NCBI RefSeq assembly: GCF_963678635.1
Contig: NC_087063.1
Span: 81,827,574-81,891,573, forward strand
Source: Symsagittifera roscoffensis
Lineage: Eukaryota > Xenacoelomorpha > Acoela > Convolutidae
Length of the DNA: 64,000 nucleotides
Direction: 5' to 3'
Both the position numbers and the translations under genes were made by a program. Below the pieces are notes generated by a model. It did no database searches. It was not told the origin of the DNA and saw only the letters and a program-made list of their open reading frames with translations. Shown piece by piece: positions 45,041-58,743 of the stretch. Each line of letters opens with the position of its first letter. The stretch's first letter is position 1.

Positions 45041-48000
45041 TATACCTTTAAAAGCAGTCAAATCACTCAAGGCTTCACGCGCCTCAAGTAGTTTCTTAAG
45101 TCTTGCCGCTTAAGATTTTTCTTATGTCACGCTGTCAGTCTTTTCTAAAGTCGCGCATTCAGTCTTTTCTTAAGTCGCGCCGCTTAAATCTACTCTTAAA
45201 TCGCGCCGCTTAACTCTTTTCTTATGTAGCGCCTCAAGTATTTTCTTAAGTCTTGCCGCTTAAGTCTTTTCTTATGTCACGACGTCAGTCTTTTCTTAAG
45301 TCGCGCATTCAGTATTTTCTTTATTCGCGCCGTCAGTCTTTTCTCAGGTTGCGCCGTCAATCTTTTCTTAAGTCGCGCCGCCTAAATTTTTTCCTAAGTC
45401 GCGCCGTCAGTCTTTACTTAAGTCGATGTAAGTCTTTTCTTAAGTCGCGCCGTCAGTCTCTTCTTAAGTCGCGCCGTCTGCCTTTTCTGAAGTCGCGCAG
45501 TCAGTCTTTTCTTAAGTCGCGCCATCAGTCTTTTCTTAATTCGCATCTTCAGACTTTTCTTAAGTCGCGCCTCTCAAGTCCTTTTTTAAGTCGCGCCGCT
45601 GAAGTCTTTTCTTAAGTCGCGCTGCTTAAGTCTTTTCTTAAGTCTCGCCGTCAGTCGTTTCTTAAGTCGCGCCATCAGTGTTTTCTTAAGTCGTGACGTC
45701 AGTCTTTTCTTAAGTCGCGCCGTCAGTCTTTTCTAAAGTCGCGCCGTCAGTCTTTTCCTAAGTCGCGCCGTTAATCTTTTCTTAAGTCGCGCAGTCAGTC
45801 TTTTGTTAAGTCGCACCGTCAGTCTTTTCCTAAGTCGCGCCGTTAATCTTTTCTTAAGTCGCGCAATCAGTCTTTTCTTAAGTCATAACGTCAGTCTTTT
45901 CTTAAGTCGCGCCGTCAGTCTTTTCTAAAGTCGCGCCGTCAGTCTTTTCCTAAGTCGCGCTGTTAATCTTTTCTTAAGTCTCGCCGTCAGTTGTTTCTTA
46001 AGTCGCGCCATCAGTGTTTTCTTAAGTCGTGACGTCAGTCTTTTCTTAAGTCGCGCCGTGAGTCTTTTCTTAAGTCGCGCCGTCAGTCTTTTTTGAAGTC
46101 GCGCAGTCGGTCTTTTCTTAGGTCTTGCAGCTTAAGTATTTTCTTAAGTCGCGCCGCTTAAGTCTTTTCTTATGTCACGCCGTCAGTCTCTTCTTAAGTC
46201 ACGCCATCAGTGTTTTCTTAAGTCGCGCCATCAGTGTTTTCTTAAGTCGTGACGTCAGTCTTTTCTTAAGTCGCGCCTTCAGTCTTTCTCAAGTCGCGCC
46301 GTCAGTCTTTTCTTAAGTCGCGCCTTCAGTCTTTTCTTAAGTCACGCCGTCAGTCTTTTCTTTAGTCGAACCAGCAGTATTTTCTTAGGTCGCGCCGCTT
46401 AAGTACTTTCTTAGGTCGCGTCGCTGAATTAATTTCTTTAGTCGCTCTGCTGAATTCTTTTCTTAAGTCGCGCCACTTGAGGTTTTTCTTAGGTCGCGCC
46501 GTCAGTCTTTTCGTAAGTCGCGCCATTTAGATCTTTTCTTAAGTCGCGCAGTCAGTCTTTTCTTAAGTCGCGCCGCTTAAATCTACTCTTAAGTCTTGCC
46601 GCTTAAGTCTTTTCTTATGTCGCGCCTAAGTATTTTCCTAAGTCTTGCCGCTTAAGTCCTTTCTTATGTCACGCTGTTAGTGTTTTCTTAAGTCGCACAT
46701 TCGGTATTTTCTTAAGTCGCACCGCTTAAGTCTTTTCTTAGGTCGCACCGTCAGTCTTTTCTTAAGTCGCGCCGCTTAAATCTACTCTTAAGTCGCGCCG
46801 CTTAAGTCTTTTATTATGTCGCGCCTCAAGTATTTTCTTAAATTTTGCCGCTTAATTTTTTTCTTATGTCACGCTGTCAGTTTTTTCTTAATTCGCGCAT
46901 TTAGTATTTTCTTAAATCGCGCTGCTTAAGTCTTTTCTTAAGTCGCACCGTCAGTCTTTTCTTAAGTCGCGCTGCTTAAATCTACTCTTAAGTCGCGCCG
47001 CTTAAGTCTTTTCTTATGTCGTGCCTCAAGTATTTTCTTAAGTCTTGCCGCCAAAGTCTTTTCTTATGTCACGCCGTCAGTCTTTTCTTAAGTCACACAG
47101 TCAGTCTTTTCTTAAGTCGCGCCGTCAGTCTTTTCTTAAGTCGCGCCGTCTGCCTTTTCTGAAGTCGCGCAGTCAGTCTCTTCTTAAGTCGCGCCGTCAG
47201 TCTTTTCTTAAGTCGCGCCATCAGTGTTTTCTTATGTCGCGCCATCAGTGTTTTCTTAAGTCGCGCCATCAGTGTTTTCTTAAGTCGTGACGTCAGTCTT
47301 TTCTTAAGTCGCGCCGTCAGTCTTTCTCAAGTCGCGCCGTCAGTCTTTTCATAAGTCGCGCCTTCAGTCTTTTCTTAAGTCGCGCCGTCAGTCTTTTCTT
47401 TAGTCGAACCAGCAGTATTTTCTTAGCTCGCGCCGCTTAAGTACTTTCTTAGGTCGCGTCGCTGAATTAATTTGTTTAGTCGCTCTGCTGAATTCTTTTC
47501 TTAAGTCGCGCCGCTTGAGGTTTTTCTTAATTCGCGCATTTAGTATTTTCTTAAGTCGCGCCATTTAAATCTTTTCTTAAGTCGCGCAGTCAGTCTTTTC
47601 TTAAGTCGCGCCGCTTAAATCTACTCTTAAGTCGCGCCGCGAAAGTCTTTTTTTATGTCGCGCCTAAGTATTTTCCTAAGTCTTGCCGCTTAAGTCCTTT
47701 CTTATGTCACGCTGTTAGTGTTTTCTTAAGTCGCACATTCGGTATTTTCTTAAGTCGCACCGCTTAAGTCTTTTCTTAGGTCGCGCCGTCAGTCTTTTCT
47801 TAAGTCGCGCCGCTTAAATCTACTCTTAAGTCGCGCCGCTTAAGTCTTTTATTATGTCGCGCCTCAATTATTTTCTTAAATTTTGCCGCTTAATTTTTTT
47901 CTTATGTCACGCTGTCAGTTTTTTCTTAAGTCGCGCATTTAGTATTTTCTTAAATCGCGCTGCTTAAGTCTTTTCTTAAGTCGCACCGTCAGTCTTTTCT

Positions 48001-50872
48001 TAAGTCGCGCCGCTTAAATCTACTCTTAAGTCGTGCCGCTTAAGTCTTTTCTTATGTCGTACCTCAAGTATTTTCCTAAGTCTTGCCGCTTAAGTTCTTT
48101 CTTATGTCACGCTGTTAGTGTTTTCTTAAGTCGCACATTCGGTATTTTCTTAAGTCGCACCGCTTAAGTCTTTTCTTAGGTCGCGCCGTCAGTCTTTTCT
48201 TAAGTCGCGCCGCTTAAATCTACTCTTAAGTCGCGCCGCTTAAGTCTTTTATTATGTCGCGCCTCAATTATTTTCTTAAATTTTGCCGCTTAATTTTTTT
48301 CTTATGTCACGCTGTCAGTTTTTTCTTAAGTCGCGCATTTAGTATTTTCTTAAATCGCGCTGCTTAAGTCTTTTCTTAAGTCGCACCGTCAGTCTTTTCT
48401 TAAGTCGCGCCGCTTAAATCTACTCTTAAGTCGCGCCGCTTAAGTCTTTTCTTATGTCGTACCTCAAGTATTTTCTTAAGTCTTACCGCCTAAGTCTTTT
48501 CTTAAGTCACACTGTCAGTCTTTTCTTTAGTCGAACCAGCAGTATTTTCTTAGGTCGCGCCGCTTAAGTACTTTCTTAGGTCGCGTCGCTGAATTAATTT
48601 CTTTAGTCGCTCTGCTGAATTCTTTTCTTAAGTCGCGCCGCTTGAGGTTTTTCTTAGGTCGCGCCGTCAGTCTTTTCTTAAGTCGCGCCATTTAAATCTT
48701 TTCTTAAGTCGCGCAGTCAGTCTTTTCTTAAGTCGCGCCGCTTAAATCTACTCTTAAGTCGCGCCGCGAAAGTCTTTTTTTTTATGTCGCGCCTAAGTAT
48801 TTTCCTAAGTCTTGCCGCTTAAGTCTTTTCTTATGTCACGCTGTTAGTGTTTTCTTAAGTCGCACATTCGGTATTTTCTTAAGTCGCACCGCTTAAGTCT
48901 TTTCTTAGGTCGCGCCGTCAGTCTTTTCTTAAGTCGCGCCGCTTAAATCTACTCTTAAGTCGCGCCGCTTAAGTCTTTTCTTATGTCGTGCCTCAAGTAT
49001 TTTCTTAAGTCTTGCCGCCTAAGTCTTTTCTTATGTCACGCCGTCAGTCTTTTCTTAAGTCACACTGTCAGTCTTTTCTTAAGTCGCGCCGTCAGTCTTT
49101 TCTTAAGTCGCGCCGTCTGCCTTTTCTGAAGTCGCGCAGTCAGTCTTTTCTTAAGTCGCGCCGTCAGTCTTTTCTTAAGTCGCGCCATCAATGTTTTCTT
49201 AAGTCGCGCCATCAGTGTTTTCTTAAGTCGCGCCATCAGTGTTTTCTTACGTCGTGACGTCAGTCTTTTCTTAAGTCGCGCCGTCAGTCTTTCTCAAGTC
49301 GCGCCGTCAGTCTTTTCTTAAGTCGCGCCTTCAGTCTTTTCTTAAGTCGCGCCGTCAGTCTTTTCTTTAGTCGAACCAGCAGTATTTTCTTAGGTCGCGC
49401 CGCTTAAGTACTTTCTTAGGTCGCGTCGCCGAATTAATTTCTTTAGTCGCTCTGCTGAATTCTTTTCTTAAGTCGCGCCGCTTGAGGTTTTTCTTAGGTC
49501 GCGCCGTCAGTCTTTTCTTAAGTCGCGCCATTTAAATCTTTTCTTAAGTCGCGCAGTCAGTCTTTTCTTAAGTCGCGCCGCTTAAATCTACTCTTAAGTC
49601 GCGCCGCGGAAGTCTTTTTTTATGTCGCGCCTAAGTATTTTCCTAAGTCTTGCCGCTTAAGTCTTTTCTTATGTCACGCTGTTAGTGTTTTCTTAAGTCG
49701 CACATTCGGTATTTTCTTAAGTCGCACCGCTTAAGTCTTTTCTTAGGTCGCGCTGTCAGTCTTTTCTTAAGTCGCGCCGCTTAAATCTACTCTTAAGTCG
49801 CGCCGCTTAAGTCTTTTATTATGTCGCGCCTCAAGTATTTTCTTAAATTTTGCCGCTTAATTTTTTTCTTATGTCACGCTGTCAGTTTTTTCTTAAGTCG
49901 CGCATTTAGTATTTTCTTAAATCGCGCTGCTTAAGTCTTTTCTTAAGTCGCACCGTCAGTCTTTTCTTAAGTCGCGCCGCTTAAATCTACTCTTAAGTCG
50001 CGCCGCTTAAGTCTTTTCTTATGTCGTACCTCAAGTATTTTCTTAAGTCTTGCCGCCTAAGTCTTTTCTTATGTCACGCCGTCAGTCTTTTCTTAAGTCA
50101 CACTGTCAGTCTTTTCTTGAGTCGCGCCGTCAGTCTTTTCTTAAGTCGCGCCGTCTGCCTTTTCTGAAGTCGCGCAGTCAGTCTTTTCTTAAGTCGCGCC
50201 GTCAGTCTTTTCTTAAGTCGCGCCGTTAGACTTTTCTTAAGTCGCGCCGCCGAACTTTTATCTTAAGTCGCGCTGTTTAAGTCTTTTCTTTAGTCGCGCC
50301 GTCAGTCTTTTCTTAAGTCGCGCCATCAGTGTTTTCTTAAGTCGCTACGTCAGTCTTTTCTTAAGTCGCGCCGTCAGTCTTTTCTCAAGTCGCGCCGTCA
50401 GTCTTTTCTTAAGTCGCGCCAACAGTCTTTTCTAAGGTCGAGCCGTCAATCTTTCCTTAAGTCGCGCCTTCAATCTTTTCCTAAGTCGCGCCGTCAGTCT
50501 TTCTTAAGTCGCGCCGTCAGTCTTTTCTGAAGTTGCGCAGTCAGTCTTTTCTTAAGTCGCGCCATTTAAATATACTCTTAAGTCGCGCCGCTTAAGTCTT
50601 TTCTTATGTCGCGCCTCAAGTAGTTTCTTAAGTCTTGCCGCTTAAGTTTTTTCTTATGTCACGATGTCAGTCTTTTCTAAAGTCGGGCATTCAGTCTTTT
50701 CTTGAATCGCGCCGCTTAAGTCTTTTCTTATGTCGCGCCTCAAATATTTTCTTAAGTCTTGCCGCTTAAGTCTTTTCTTATGTCAAGCCGTCAGTCTTTC
50801 CTTAGGTCGCGCATTCAGTATTTTCTTTATTCGCGCCGTCAGTCTTTTCTCAGGTCGCGCCGTCAGTCTTTA

Positions 50873-50914
50873 CTTAAGTCGCACTGTAAGTCTCGTCTTA
50901 CAGTGCGACTTAAG
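50873..50914. repeat. Hairpin insert in the satellite (first of eight)
   Basis: Perfect 18-bp arms, cttaagtcgcactgtaag and cttacagtgcgacttaag, with a 6-nt loop. The same structure recurs near 52054, 52674, 53214, 53833, 54525, 55143 and 55871, some with one arm mismatch. It interrupts the 24-bp register. Confidence 0.85.
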
Positions 50915-53900
50915 TCAGTCAGTCTCTTCTTAATTCGCGCCGTCTGCTTTTTCTGAAGTCGCGTCGTCAGACTTTTCTTAAGTCGCGCCGCTTAAGTCCT
51001 TTCTTAAGTTGCGCCGCTGAAATCTTTTCTTAAGTCGCCTTGCTTAAGTCTTTTCTTAAGTCGCGCCGTCAGTCGTTTCTTAACTCGCGCCATCAGTGTT
51101 TTCTTAAGTCGTGGCGTCAGTCTTTTCTTAAGTCGCGCCGTCAGTCTTTTCTCAAGTCGCGCCGTCAGTCTTTTCTTAAGTCGCGACATCAGTCTTTTCT
51201 AAGGTCGAGCCGTCAATCTTTTCTTAAGTCGAGCCTTCAGCCTTTTCTTAAGTCGCGCCGTCAGTCCTTTCTTAAGTCGCACCGTCAGTTTTTTTTGAAG
51301 TCGCGCAGTCGGTCTTTTCTTAGGTCGCGCCATCAGTCTTTTCTTAATTCGCGTCGTCAGACTTTTCTTAAGTCGCGCCGCTTAAGTCCTTTCTTAAGTT
51401 GCGACGCTGAAATCTTTTCTTAATTCGCCTTGCTTAAGTCTTTTCTTAAGTCGCGCCGTCAGTCGTTTCTTAAGTCGCGCCATCAGTGTTTTCTTAAGTC
51501 GTGGCGTCAGTCTTTTCTTAAGTCGCGCCGTCTGCTTTTTCTGAAGTCGCGCAGTCAGTCTTTTCTTAAGTCGCGCCATCAGTCTTTTCTAAATTCGCGT
51601 CGTCAGACTTTTTTTAAGTCGCGCCGCTTAAGTCCTTTCTTAAGTTGCGCCGCTGAAATCTTTTCGTAAGTCGCCTTGCTTAAGTCTTTTCTTAAGTCGC
51701 GCCGTCAGTCGTTTCTTAAGTCGCGCCATCAGTGTTTTCTTAAGTCGTGGCGTCAGTCTTTTCTCAAGTCGCGCCGTCAGTCTTTTCTCAAGTCGCGCAG
51801 TCAGTCTTTTCTTAAGTCGCGACATCAGTCTTTTCTAAGGTCGAGCCGTCAATCTTTTCTTAAGTCGAGCCTTCAGCCTTTTCTTAAGTCGCGCCGTCAG
51901 TCCTTTCTTAAGTCGCGCCGTCAGTTTTTTTTGAAGTCGCGCAGTCGGTCTTTTCTTAGGTCGCGCCGTCAATCTTTTCCTAAGTCGCGCCGCCAATCTG
52001 TTCTTAAGTCGCGCCGCTAGTCTTTTCTTATGTCGCGCCGCTTAACTCTACTCTTAAGTCGCGCTGTAAGTCTCTTCTTACAGTGCGACTTGAGTCAGTC
52101 AGTCTCTTCTTAAGTCGCGCCGTCTGCTTTTTCTGAAGTCGCGCAGTCAGTCTTTTCTTAAGTCGCGCCATCAGTCTTTTCTTAATTCGCGTCGTCAGAC
52201 TTTTCTTAAGTCGCGCCGCTTAAGTCCTTTCTTAAGTTGCGCCGCTGAAATTTTTTCTTAAGTCGCCTTGCTTAAGTCTTTTCTTAAGTCGTGCCGTCAG
52301 TCGTTTCTTAAGTCGCGCCATCAGTGTTTTCTTAAGTCGTGGCGTCAGTCTTTTTTAAGTCGCGCTGTCAGTCTTTTCTGAAGTTGCGCAGTCAGTCTTT
52401 TCTTAAGTCGCGCCGCTTAAGTCTACTCTTAAGTCTTGCCGCTTAAGTTTTTTCTTGTGTCACGCTGTCAGTCTTTTCTAAAGTCGGGCATTCAGTCTTT
52501 TCTTGAATCGCGCCGCTTAAGTATTTTCTTATGTCAAGCCGTCAGTCTTTTCTTAGGTCGCGCATTCAGTATTTTCTTTATTCGCGCCGTCAGTCTTTTC
52601 TCAGGTCGAGCCGTCAATCTTTTCTTAAAACGCGCCCCCTAAATTTTTTCCTAAGTCGCGCTGTCAGTCTTTACTTAAGTCGCACTGTAAGTCTCTTCTT
52701 ACAGTGCGACTTAAGTCAGTCAGTCTCTTCTTAAGTCGCGCCGTCTGCTTTTTCTGAAGTCGCGCAGTCAGTCTTTTCTGAAGTCACGCCATCAGTCTTT
52801 TCCTAATTCGCGTCGTCAGACTTTTCTTAAGTCGCGCCGTCTGCTTTTTCTGAAGTCGCACCGTCAGTCGTTTCTTAAGTCGCGCCATCAGTGTTTTCTT
52901 AAGTCGTGGCGTCAGTCTTTTCTTAAGTCGCGCCGTCAGTCTTTTCTCAAGTCGCGCCGTCAGTCTTTTCTTAAGTCGCGACATCAGTCTTTTCTAAGGT
53001 CGAGCCGTCAATCTTTTCTTAAGTCGAGCCTTCAGCCTTTTCTTAAGTCGCGCCGTCAGTCCTTTCTTAAGTCGCGCCGTCAGTTTTTTTTGAAGTCGCG
53101 CAGTCGGTCTTTTCTCAGGTCGCGCCGTCAATCTTTTCCTAAGTCGCGCCGCCAATCTTTTCTTAAGTCGCGCCGCTAGTCTTTTCTTATGTCGCGCCGC
53201 TTAACTCTACTCTTAAGTCGCGCTGTAAGTCTCTTCTTACAGTGCGACTTGAGTCAGTCAGTCTCTTCTTAAGTCGCGCCGTCTGCTTTTTCTGAAGTCG
53301 CTTAGTCAGTCTTTTCTTAAGTCGCGCCATCAGTCTTTTCTTAATTCGCGTCGTCAGACTTTTCTTAAGTCGCGCCGCTTAAGTCCTTTCTTAAGTTGCG
53401 CCGCTGAAATTTTTTCTTAAGTCGCCCTGCTTAAGTCTTTTCTTAAGTCGCGCCGTCAGTCGTTTCTTAAGTCGCGCCATCAGTGTTTTCTTAAGTCGTG
53501 GCGTCAGTCTTTCTTAAGTCGCGCTGTCAGTCTTTTCTGAAGTTGCGCAGTCAGTCTTTTCTTAAGTCGCGCCGCTTAAGTCTACTCTTAAGCCTTACCG
53601 CTTAAGTTTTTTCTTATGTCACGCTGTCAGTCTTTTCTAAAGTCGGGCATTCAGTCTTTTCTTGAATCGCGCCGCTTAAGTATTTTCTTATGTCAAGCCG
53701 TCAGTCTTTTCTTAGGTCGCGCATTCAGTATTTTCTTTATTCGCGCCGTCAGTCTTTTCTCAGGTCGAGCCGTCAATCTTTTCTTAAAACGCGCCCCCTA
53801 AATTTTTTCCTAAGTCGCGCTGTCAGTCTTTACTTAAGTCGCACTGTAAGTCTCTTCTTACAGTGCGACTTAAGTCAGTCAGTCTCTTCTTAAGTCGCGC

Positions 53901-56900
53901 CGTCTGCTTTTTCTGAAGTCGCGCAGTCAGTCTTTTCTTAAAACACGCCATCAGTCTTTTCCTAATTCGCGTCGTCAGACTTTTCTTAAGTCGCGCCGTC
54001 TGCTTTTTCTGAAGTCGCGCAGTCAGTCTTTTCTTAAGTCGCGCCATCAGTCTTTTCTAAATTCGCGTCGTCAGACTTTTTTTAAGTCGCGCCGCTTAAG
54101 TCCTTTCTTAAGTTGCGCCGCTGAAATCTTTTCTTAAGTCGCCTTGCTTAAGTCTTTTCTTAAGTCGCGCCGTCAGTCGTTTCTTAAGTCGCGCCATCAG
54201 TGTTTTCTTAAGTCGTGGCGTCAGTCTTTTCTTAAGTCGCGCCGTCAGTCTTTTCTCAAGTCGCGCCGTCAGTCTTTTCTTAAGTCGCGACATCAGTCTT
54301 TTCTAAGATCGAGCCGTCAATCTTTTCTTAAGTCGAGCCTTCAGTCTATTCTTAAGTCGCGCCGTCAGTCCTTTCTTAAGTCGCGCCGTCAGTTTTTTTT
54401 GAAGTCGCGCAGTCGGTCTTTTCTTAGGTCGCGCCGTCAATCTTTTCCTAAGTCGCGCCGCCAATCTTTTCTTAAGTCGCGCCGCTAGTCTTTTCTTATG
54501 TCGCGCCGCTTAACTCTACTCTTAAGTCGCGCTGTAAGTCTCTTCTTACAGTGCGACTTGAGTCAGTCAGTCTCTTCTTAAGTCGCGCCGTCTGCTTTTT
54601 CTGAAGTCGCGCAGTCAGTCTTTTCTTAAGTCGCGCCATCAGTCTTTTCTTAATTCGCGTCGTCAGACTTTTCTTAAGTCGCGCCGCTTAAGTCCTTTCT
54701 TAAGTTGCGCCGCTGAAATTTTTTCTTAAGTCGCCTTGCTTAAGTCTTTTCTTAAGTCGCGCCGTCAGTCGTTTCTTAAGTCGCGCGATCAGTGTTTTCT
54801 TAAGTCGTGGCGTCAGTCTTTCTTAAGTCGCGCTGTCAGTCTTTTCTGAAGTTGCGCAGTCAGTCTTTTCTTAAGTCGCGCCGCTTAAATCTACTCTTAA
54901 GTCTTGCCGCTTAAGTTTTTTCTTATGTCACGCTGTCAGTCTTTTCTAAAGTCGGGCATTCAGTCTTTTCTTGAATCGCGCCGCTTAAGTCTTTTCTTAT
55001 GTCAAGCCGTCAGTCTTTTCTTAGGTCGCGCATTCAGTATTTTCTTTATTCGCGCCGTCAGTCTTTTCTCAGGTCGCGCCGTCAATCTTTTCTTAAAACG
55101 CGCCCCCTAAATTTTTTCCTAAGTCGCGCTGTCAGTCTTTACTTAAGTCGCACTGTAAGTTTCTTCTTACAGTGCGACTTAAGTCAGTCAGTCTCTTCTT
55201 AAGTCGCGCCGTCTGCTTTTTCTGAAGTCGCGCAGTCAGTCTTTTCTTAAGTCACGCCATCAGTCTTTTCCTAATTCTCGTCGTCAGACTTTTCTTAAGT
55301 CGCGCCGCTCAAGTCCTTTCTTAAGTTGCGCCTCTGAAATATTTTCTTAAGTCGCCTTGCTTCAGTCTTTTCTTAGTCACATAATTCGTGGCGTCACATA
55401 AGAAAATAAGAAAATATCAGTGTTTTCTTAAGTCGTGGCGTCACTCTTTCTTAAGTCGCGCCGTCAGTCTTTTCTGAAGTTGCGCAGTCAGTCTTTTCTT
55501 AAGTCGCGCCGCTTAAATCTACTCTTAAGTCGCGCCGCTTAAGTCTTTTCTTTTGTCGCGCCTCAAGTAGTGTCTTAATTCTTGCCGCTTAAGTTTTTTC
55601 TTATGTCACGCTGTCAGTCTTTTCTAAAGTCGGGCATTCAGTCTTTTCTTGAATCGCGCCGCTTAAGTTTTTTCTTATGTCGCGCCTCAAATATTTTCTT
55701 AAGTCTTGCCGCTTAAGTTTTTTCTTATGTCAAGCCGTCAGTCTTTTCTTAGGTCGCGCATTCAGTATTTTCTTTATTCGCGCCGTCATTCTTTTCTCAG
55801 TTAGCGCCGTCAATCTTTTCTTAAGTCGCGCCGCCTAAATTTTTTCCTAAGTCGCGCCCTCAGTCTTTACTTAAGTCGCACTGTAAGTCTCTTCTTACAG
55901 TGCGACTTAAGTCAGTCAGTCGTTTCTTAAGTCGCGCCATCAGTGGTTTCTTAAGTCGTGGCGTCAGTCTTTTCTTAAGTCGCGCCGTCAGTCTTTTCTC
56001 AAGTCGCGCCGTCAGTCTTTTCTTAAGTCGCGACATCAGTCTTTTCTAAGGTCGAGCCGTCAATCTTTTCTTAAGTCGAGCCTTCAGCCTTTTCTTAAGT
56101 CGCGCCGTCAGTCCTTTCTTAAGTCGCGCCGTCAGTTTTTTTGAAGTCGCGCAGTCGGTCTTTTCTTAGGTCGCGCCGTCAATCTTTTCCTAAGTTGCGC
56201 CGTCAATCTTTTCTTAAGTCGCGCCGCTAGTCTTTTCTTATGTCGCGCCGCTTAACTCTACTCTTAAGTCGCGCCGCTTAAGTCTTTTCTTATGTTGCGC
56301 CTCAAGTATTTTCTTATATCTTGCCGCTTAAGTCTCTTCTCATGTCACGTTGTCAGTCTTTTCCTGAGTCGCGCATTCAGTATTTTCTTAAATCATGCCG
56401 CTTAAGTATTTTCTCAAGTCGCGCCATCAGTCTTTTCTTAAGTCGCGCCGCTTAAGTCCTTTCTTAAGTCGTGCCGCTGAAGTCTTTCCTTAAGTCGCGC
56501 TGTTTAAGTCTTTACTTAAGTCACACTGTAAGTCTCTTCTTAAGTCGCGCCGTCTGCTTTTTCTGAAGTCGCGCAGTCAGTCTTTTCTTAAGTCGCGCCA
56601 TCAGTCTTTTCTTAATTAGCGTCGTCAGACTTTTCTTAAGTCGCGCCGCTTAAGTCCTTTCATAAGTTGCGCCGCTGAAATCTTTTCCTAAGTCGCCTTG
56701 CTTAAGTCTTTTCTTAAGTCGCGCCGTCAGTCGTTTCCTAAGTCGCGCCTTCAGTGTTTTCTTAAGTCGTGGCGTCAGTCTTTTCTTAAGTCGCGCCGTC
56801 AGTCTTTTCTCAAGTCGCGCCGTCAGTCTTTTCTTAAGTCGCGACATCAGTCTTTTCTAAGGTCGAGTCGTCAATCTTTTCTTAAGTCGAGCCTTCAGCC

Positions 56901-57069
56901 TTTTCTTAAGTCGCGCCGTCAGTCCTTTCTTAAGTCGCGCCGTCAGTTTTTTTCTTGAAGTCGCGCAGTCGGTCTTTTCTTAGGTCGCGCCGTCAATCTT
57001 TTCCTAAGTCGCGCCGTCAATCTTTTCTTAAGCCGCGCCGTTAGTCTTTTCTTATGTCGCGCCGCTTAA

Positions 57070-58743
57070 CTCTACTCTTAAGTCGCGCCGCTTAAGTCTT
57101 TTCTTATGTCGCGCCTCAAGTATTTTCTTTTATCTTGCCGCTCAATTTTTTTCTTATGTCACACTGTCAGTCTTTTCTTGAGTCGCGCATTCAGTATTTT
57201 CTTAAATCACGCAGCTTAAGTCTTTTCTCAAGTCGCGCCATCAGTCTTTTCTTAAGTGGCGCCGCTTAAGTCCTTTCTTAAGTCGTGCCGCTGAAGTCTT
57301 TCCTTAAGTCGCGCTGTTTAAGTCTTTACTTAAGTCGCACTGTAAGTCTCTTCTTAAGTCGCGCCGTCTGCTTTTTCTGAAGTCGCACAGTCAGTCTTTT
57401 CTTAAGTCGCGCCATCAGTCTTTTCTTAAGTCGCGCCGTCAGTCTTTTCTTAATTCGCGTCGTCAGACTTTTCTTAAGTCGCGCCGCTTAAGTCCTTTCT
57501 TAAGTCGCGCCGCTGAAATCTTTTCTTAAGTCGCGCTGCTTAAGTCTTTTCTTAAGTCGCTCTGTCAGTCGTTTCTTAAGTCGCGCCATCAGTGTTTTCT
57601 CAAATCGTGACGTCAGTCTTATCTTAAGTCGCGCCGCCAGTCTTTTCTCAAGTCGCGCCGTCAGTCTTTTCTTAAGTCGCGCCATCAGTCTTTTCTATGG
57701 TCGAGTCGTCAATCTTTTCTTAAGTCGAGCCTTCAGCCTTTTCTTAAGTCGCGCAGTCGGTCTTTTCTTAAGTCGCGCCGTCAGTTTTCTTTTGAAGTCG
57801 CGCAGTCGGTCTTTTCTTAGGTCGCGCCGTCAGTCTTTTCCTAAGTCGCGCCGTTTATCTTTTCTTAAGCCGCGCCGTTAGTCTTTTCTTATGTCGCGCC
57901 GCTTAACTCTACTCTTAAGTCGCGCCACTTAAGTCTTTTCTTATGTCGCGCCTCAAGTATTTTCTTTTATCTTGCCGCTCAAGTTTTTTCTTATGTCACA
58001 CTGTCAGTCTTTTCTTGAGTCGCGCATTCAGTATTTTCTTAAATCACGCAGCTTAAGTCTTTTCTCAAGTCGCGCCATCAGTCTTTTCTTAAGTGGCGCC
58101 GCTTAAGTCCTTTCTTAAGTCGTGCCGCTGAAGTCTTTCCTTAAGTCGCGCTGTTTAAGTCTTTACTTAAGTCGCACTGTAAGTCTCTTCTTAAGTCGCG
58201 CCGTCTGCTTTTTCTGAAGTCGCACAGTCAGTCTTTTCTTAAGTCGCGCCATCAGTCTTTTCTTAAGTCGCGCCGTCAGTCTTTTCTTAATTCGCGTCGT
58301 CAGACTTTTCTTAAGTCGCGCCGCTTAAGTCCTTTCTTAAGTCGCGCCGCTGAAATCTTTTCTTAAGTCGCGCTGCTTAAGTCTTTTCTTAAGTCGCTCT
58401 GTCAGTCGTTTCTTAAGTCGCGCCATCAGTGTTTTCTCAAATCGTGACGTCAGTCTTATCTTAAGTCGCGCCGCCAGTCTTTTCTCAAGTCGCGCCGTCA
58501 GTCTTTTCTTAAGTCGCGCCATCAGTCTTTTCTATGGTCGAGTCGTCAATCTTTTCTTAAGTCGAGCCTTCAGCCTTTTCTTAAGTCGCGCAGTCGGTCT
58601 TTTCTTAAGTCGCGCCGTCAGTTTTTTTTTGAAGTCGCGCAGTCGGTCTTTTCTTAGGTCGCGCCGTCAATCTTTTCCTAAGTCGCGCCGTCAATCTTTT
58701 CTTAAGTCGCGCCGTTAGTTTTTTCTTATGTCGCGCCGCTTAA
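57070..58743 (+). repeat. Two near-identical 837-bp higher-order units of the satellite
   Basis: 57070-57906 and 57907-58743 align with very few changes; the same 61-codon minus-strand frame is repeated at 57500-57685 and 58337-58522. This is a recent unequal exchange or slippage of a whole block. Confidence 0.85.
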
